Part shown: positions 6,845-9,696 of the stretch, piece after piece | Position numbering within the stretch: the first letter of the stretch is position 1 | Layout: each line of letters opens with the position of its first letter | Source of the DNA: Deltaproteobacteria bacterium | GTDB taxonomy: Bacteria > Desulfobacterota > GWC2-55-46 | Direction of reading: 5' to 3' | Length of the DNA: 9,696 bases | Assembly: GCA_016218095.1 (NCBI GenBank) | Contig: JACREV010000189.1 | Coordinates: forward strand, 1 to 9,696 | Notes under the pieces: model-generated | What the model was told of the DNA's origin: nothing | Seen by the model: only the letters and a program-made list of their open reading frames with translations | The model's database searches: none | Position numbers and translations under genes: made by a program

Positions 6845-6871
6845 ATTATCAGAAGGCTAAAGGCGTGTAAA
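6845..6871 (-). promoter_or_regulatory. Putative nadE promoter
   Basis: On the minus strand TTTACA (6866-6871) is followed after 15 bases by GATAAT (6845-6850). The -10 box ends only 10 bases before ATG 6834, so transcription would start just 3-4 bases ahead of the start codon. That makes a leaderless or nearly leaderless mRNA likely. The 15-base spacing is shorter than ideal. Confidence 0.4.
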
Positions 6872-6904
6872 GTTTTTACGCGCGGCCTTTTATTTTTTCC
6901 GCCC

Positions 6905-6933
6905 TTTACACGAGGGTGCTTTCTGCATATAAT
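6905..6933 (+). promoter_or_regulatory. Sigma-70 promoter of the TPR-uppP-SIMPL unit
   Basis: TTTACA (6905-6910, 5 of 6) and a perfect TATAAT (6928-6933) have the ideal 17-base spacing. Transcription near 6940 would leave an 18-base leader carrying GAAGG (6947-6951), 6 bases ahead of ATG 6958. The -35 region TTTACACG (6905-6912) is the exact reverse complement of CGTGTAAA (6864-6871), which contains the -35 of the opposing nadE promoter. Confidence 0.7.
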
Positions 6934-6957
6934 TGTGAAAATTCCCGAAGGCCGCCA

Positions 6958-7980
6958 ATGTCAAACCCCTACTCGATATTCGAAAAGGCTGAATCAAAAA
7001 GGAACGCGTCGAAGTTCCTCGACGCCATACCGCTTTACATGGAGGCGAAGAGGCTCTCGGGGCTGGATAAGGAGCTCAAGGCCGCCTGTTACCTCTCGCT
7101 CGGCGACGCATACAGGATGGTCGGCGAGTTCACCAAGTCCGGCAGATGCTACATCGAGGGGCACAGGATAGTCCTCGGCCTCAATGATGAATCGCGCGCG
7201 GTAGACGCGCTCGTGGGCCTCGGGTTGTCGCTTCGCGCGACAGGGGACTTCAGGGAGGCCATAGAGATATTCAACAGGGCCCTTAAGTTCTACAAGAGGC
7301 TCGATGACAGGGCAGGAGAGGCGTTCGCCCTCTGGGCGAGGGCCGGGGCCTTCAGGATAAAGGGCGACCTCAAGAAGGCCTTGACGGGTTTTAAAGAGGC
7401 GAGGGCGCTCTTCACGAAGCTCCGCGACCGTAGCGGCGTCGGCTACTGTCTTACCGGCCTCGGCGGCGCCTCCCGCGTAGACGGCAGACATAAGGAATCG
7501 CATAAGTATTATACCGAGGCGAACCGGGTCTTCAGGGGGCTCAAAGACACCTTCGGCGTCGCGTACTCCTACTGCGGCATAGCGAACTCGCGGAGGATGC
7601 AGGGGGAGTTCAAAGGGTCTCTGAAGCTCTTCGAGAAGGCGCGGACGAATTACAAGAAGATCGGCGACAAGGTGAGCTACGCCTACACGCTCTGGGGCGA
7701 GGGGACCGCTTTTCAGATGCTCGGCAAAGATGATCGCGCCCGCGCCGACTTCGAGACGGCCCGAAAACTCTTCAACGAGACGAAGGACAAGCGCGGGCTC
7801 GTATACTGCCGGATATCCTTAAGCGAGCTCGACTACGCCAAGCACAGGGCGCGCGCGATAAAAGGCGCCGAGGCGGCCCTAAAGAGGGCCAAGGAGCTCT
7901 CGCTCGGAGTCGAGACCCGCTACGCCAGAGAAGTATTGGCTGCCATGAAGAAAGGAAAGGTCCCCTTGAACCTCGCCTGA
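6958..7980 (+). CDS. Protein of seven 40-residue TPR-like repeats
   Basis: This 340-residue protein lacks a signal peptide or membrane segment and should be cytoplasmic. After an N-terminal helical pair (1-40) come seven repeats of exactly 40 residues starting at 41, 81, 121, 161, 201, 241 and 281, with no insertions or deletions. Each has the two-helix TPR layout, and a glycine sits at position 16 in the first six (Gly56, 96, 136, 176, 216, 256; His296 in the last). The 40-residue period resembles TPR_12 or kinesin-light-chain-type repeats rather than the classic 34. Such proteins are scaffolds that bind peptides or other proteins, and no catalytic domain is present. I chose ATG 6958, with GAAGG 6 bases ahead. 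The upstream GTG at 6916 lies between the promoter boxes. It is first in an apparent operon with uppP (25-base gap), which suggests an envelope-linked role, but the partner is unknown. Confidence 0.88.
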   Translation: MSNPYSIFEKAESKRNASKFLDAIPLYMEAKRLSGLDKELKAACYLSLGDAYRMVGEFTKSGRCYIEGHRIVLGLNDESRAVDALVGLGLSLRATGDFREAIEIFNRALKFYKRLDDRAGEAFALWARAGAFRIKGDLKKALTGFKEARALFTKLRDRSGVGYCLTGLGGASRVDGRHKESHKYYTEANRVFRGLKDTFGVAYSYCGIANSRRMQGEFKGSLKLFEKARTNYKKIGDKVSYAYTLWGEGTAFQMLGKDDRARADFETARKLFNETKDKRGLVYCRISLSELDYAKHRARAIKGAEAALKRAKELSLGVETRYAREVLAAMKKGKVPLNLA

Positions 7981-8005
7981 AGGCGGGCAGGGGATTTCGA
8001 TATAA

Positions 8006-8818
8006 ATGGACCTTACTCAGGCGTTCGTACTCGCGCTCATCCAGGGCATAACCGAGTTCCTGCCTATTTCCTCAACAGCTCATCTCATACTCGTCCCGCT
8101 CCTTGCCGACTGGCCCGATCAGGGGCTCGCGTACGACGTCGCCCTCAATACCGCCACATGGCTCGCGGTCGTCATATACTTCAGGCGCGACATCGCCGTT
8201 CTTACGAAGGGTTTTTTCCGGACTCTGAGCGAGCGCACCTTCAAGTCCAACCACGACGGGGAGCTCGCGTGGATGGTCCTCGTCGGCACGATACCGGTAG
8301 CCGTCGCAGGCCTCCTGGCGCACGACCTCGTCGCGCACGAGCTCCGTAACCTCCAGGTCATCGGCTGGTCGTCGATAATCTGGGGCATCGTCCTCTGGAT
8401 AGCCGACAGGCGCCCCGGCAAAAAGGAGATAAAGGATATCGGCTGGAAGGCGGCGATTGCGATAGGGCTAGCCCAGGCCATAGCCCTTGTACCGGGAACG
8501 AGCAGATCAGGCATAACCATGGCCGCCGCGCTCATGATGGGGCTCTCTCGCACCGCGTCAGCCCGTTTCTCCTTCCTCCTCGCCATAGCCGTCGGCGCGC
8601 TCGCGGGCGGAAAGGAAGGCCTCGACATGGTAAAGGCAGGCATGGACACGCCCTGGGCCGCCGTACTCGTAGGCGCGCTCGTCGCCTTCGTCTCGGCCTA
8701 CCTTGTGATACACTATTTCCTTAAGACCATCTCGCGCTCCTCGATGAAGCCCTATGTCGTATACAGGGTGCTCCTCGGGCTCGCGCTCCTCGCCTACGCC
8801 TATAACGTCGTCTCTTAA
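8006..8818 (+). CDS. uppP: Undecaprenyl-diphosphatase (UppP/BacA family)
   Basis: This 270-residue multi-pass inner-membrane protein removes one phosphate from undecaprenyl diphosphate, recycling the lipid carrier for peptidoglycan and surface-glycan synthesis; overproduction of such enzymes gives bacitracin resistance. The first motif is QGITEFLPISSTAHL (13-27), with the (E/Q)xxxE pair Gln13 and Glu17. The second is PGTSRSGITM (163-172), with the phosphate-binding Arg168. Length is typical. Two other places depart from the common pattern: ALNTATWLAV (46-55) where many members have a His/Gln-x-Gly-Ser/Thr segment, and FSFLLAIAVGALAGG (188-202) where a proline is usual after FLL. The catalytic motifs are intact, so it is probably active. 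A purine-rich AGGGGA at 7989-7994 is the only ribosome binding site candidate, 11 bases from the ATG, which is rather far. It is cotranscribed with the next gene. Confidence 0.94.
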   Translation: MDLTQAFVLALIQGITEFLPISSTAHLILVPLLADWPDQGLAYDVALNTATWLAVVIYFRRDIAVLTKGFFRTLSERTFKSNHDGELAWMVLVGTIPVAVAGLLAHDLVAHELRNLQVIGWSSIIWGIVLWIADRRPGKKEIKDIGWKAAIAIGLAQAIALVPGTSRSGITMAAALMMGLSRTASARFSFLLAIAVGALAGGKEGLDMVKAGMDTPWAAVLVGALVAFVSAYLVIHYFLKTISRSSMKPYVVYRVLLGLALLAYAYNVVS

Positions 8819-8823
8819 GGAGG
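8816..8823 (+). promoter_or_regulatory. Ribosome binding site fused to the uppP stop codon
   Basis: TAAGGAGG is an eight-base perfect complement to the usual 16S rRNA 3' tail. Its first three bases are the TAA stop of uppP, and it lies 5 bases ahead of ATG 8829. This suggests coupled or efficient re-initiated translation of the SIMPL-domain protein after uppP. Confidence 0.85.
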
Positions 8824-8828
8824 CTTGA

Positions 8829-9527
8829 ATGAAGAAGCACCTCTTGGTCGCGCTTGCTCTCATCCTCTCACCGGTGTTTGTGCAGGCGGTCAAAGCCGAA
8901 GACATGCGTTTTATCTCCACGACCGCAGAGGCGAGGGAAGAGGCCGCGCCTGACATAGCCGTCATCAGCATAGCCGTAGAGACTACCGCCGAGACCGTAA
9001 AGGCCGCAACCGATGAGAACGCGGCGAGGATGGAGAAGGTATTGGCTGAGCTCAAGAAGGCGATAGGAAAGTCGGACGAGATAAAGACCTCCGCCTTTTC
9101 CGTAAGGCCCGTACACGAGTACGACGGGAGAAGGAATATTCTTAAGGGCTATACGGCCTTCAATGGCATAACCGTAAAGACGCGCTCGGTCGTTGAGGCG
9201 GGAAGGTTCATAGATATCGCGCTTAAGTCCGGGGCGAACAACATAAGCGACCTCCGGTTCGAGCTATCCGATTACACGAAGGTCTGCGCGATAGCCATAG
9301 AGAAGGCGGCGATCAAGGCAAGGGCGCTCTCAGAGGCCGCGGCAAGGGCCTTCGGTGTAAAGCTTGGTAATGTTAAAGACATCACCCCAAACTGCCACGC
9401 CTTCGGACAGGAGCCTATCGTGAGGTTCGGTCTTATGGAGAAGGCGGTCGTTGCCGCGACCCCGGTCGAGCCAGGGACCACGACGGTATCAGCGACAACG
9501 GAAGTAAGGTATTTCATAGCTGATTAG
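8829..9527 (+). CDS. Secreted SIMPL-domain (DUF541) protein
   Basis: This 232-residue protein starts with a typical Sec signal peptide: MKK, a hydrophobic core LLVALALILSPVFVQA, and a likely signal peptidase I site after Ala23 (V-K-A, then ED). The mature part matches the SIMPL/DUF541 family: STTAEAREEAAPDIAVISIAVET near the start, NAARMEKVLAELKK with DEIKTSAFSVRPVHEYDG (64-100), and the helix AIEKAAIKARALSEAAARAFGVKLGNVKDI (156-185). It should be periplasmic or exported. Family members form oligomers, and one is linked to oxidative-stress tolerance, but no enzymatic activity is known. Two cysteines in the mature chain (Cys153, Cys189) could form a disulfide. Its position behind uppP with a strong shared-stop ribosome binding site suggests coordinated expression. 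Confidence 0.9.
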   Translation: MKKHLLVALALILSPVFVQAVKAEDMRFISTTAEAREEAAPDIAVISIAVETTAETVKAATDENAARMEKVLAELKKAIGKSDEIKTSAFSVRPVHEYDGRRNILKGYTAFNGITVKTRSVVEAGRFIDIALKSGANNISDLRFELSDYTKVCAIAIEKAAIKARALSEAAARAFGVKLGNVKDITPNCHAFGQEPIVRFGLMEKAVVAATPVEPGTTTVSATTEVRYFIAD

Positions 9528-9637
9528 AAGTTGTTGAAGGTGTTGGGGGATTCGCCTGAACATCTTTTGCTGGATTTCAATAACACAAGATTAGGGCCGA
9601 GGCATTTATTTAGGGTCTCAGAAAAAAGCGTTTGTGC

Positions 9638-9655
9638 GCCCTGCCGGGCTTTTTT
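9638..9655 (+). terminator. Probable Rho-independent terminator after the SIMPL gene
   Basis: GCCC (9638-9641) pairs with GGGC (9646-9649) across a TGCC loop and is followed by six T residues (9650-9655). The stem is short, but a run of A residues followed by GC at 9622-9629 could instead pair with the GC and T-tract to form a larger hairpin. It lies 110 bases after the stop codon. I see no gene in the rest of 9528-9696. Confidence 0.6.
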
Positions 9656-9696
9656 CGGCATGGGGCTTCGTTCCCTCCGCCCTCCCCCTCCCATTC

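Noticed and set aside
6916..6957. GTG 6916 as start of the TPR protein
   Set aside because: It sits between the -35 and -10 boxes of a near-consensus promoter and so would lie upstream of the transcript.
1..9696. CRISPR arrays, tRNA or rRNA genes, transposases, toxin-antitoxin or phage-defence genes
   Set aside because: I looked through the spacers and coding frames and found no spaced direct repeats, tRNA-like cloverleaf, rRNA sequence or defence-type domain.

Overview
The window is a compact, GC-rich stretch of a bacterial chromosome with ten protein genes, short AT-rich spacers and no RNA genes, phage genes or CRISPR array. The mix of an UppP-type lipid-carrier phosphatase, a secreted SIMPL-domain protein, a DUF2062 membrane protein, a MOFRL-type glycerate 2-kinase and a two-domain NAD synthetase suggests a Gram-negative bacterium, perhaps a deltaproteobacterium or a related lineage. 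That placement is inferred from gene content and base composition only.

Region 1 (1-2429, plus strand) is the end of a cell-surface glycan cluster: a GT4 glycosyltransferase cut by the left edge, a GT2 glycosyltransferase overlapping it by 4 bases, and acpS 8 bases further on. These three genes look like one transcript. A minus-strand DUF2062 membrane protein gene runs tail-to-tail into acpS with only 2 bases between the stop codons.

Region 2 (2945-3782) holds a promoter for the DUF2062 gene, two tandem promoters for a small cupin gene, the cupin gene, a 136-bp element with 14-bp imperfect terminal inverted repeats, and a strong two-way terminator.

Region 3 (3783-6834, minus strand) is a two-gene unit, nadE followed by a glycerate 2-kinase gene, overlapping by 8 bases. 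It makes NAD+ and 2-phosphoglycerate respectively.

Region 4 (6835-9655, plus strand) is transcribed away from nadE. A clear sigma-70 promoter drives a protein of seven exactly spaced 40-residue TPR-like repeats, then uppP (recycling of the undecaprenyl carrier), then a secreted SIMPL/DUF541 protein whose ribosome binding site contains the uppP stop codon. A terminator follows.

Most of the content is housekeeping and envelope biology. I do not see a clear new multi-gene system. The features most worth a second look are the 136-bp inverted-repeat element after the cupin gene, the paired inverted repeats in the two divergent control regions, the possibly leaderless nadE start, and the exactly phased repeat protein ahead of uppP.
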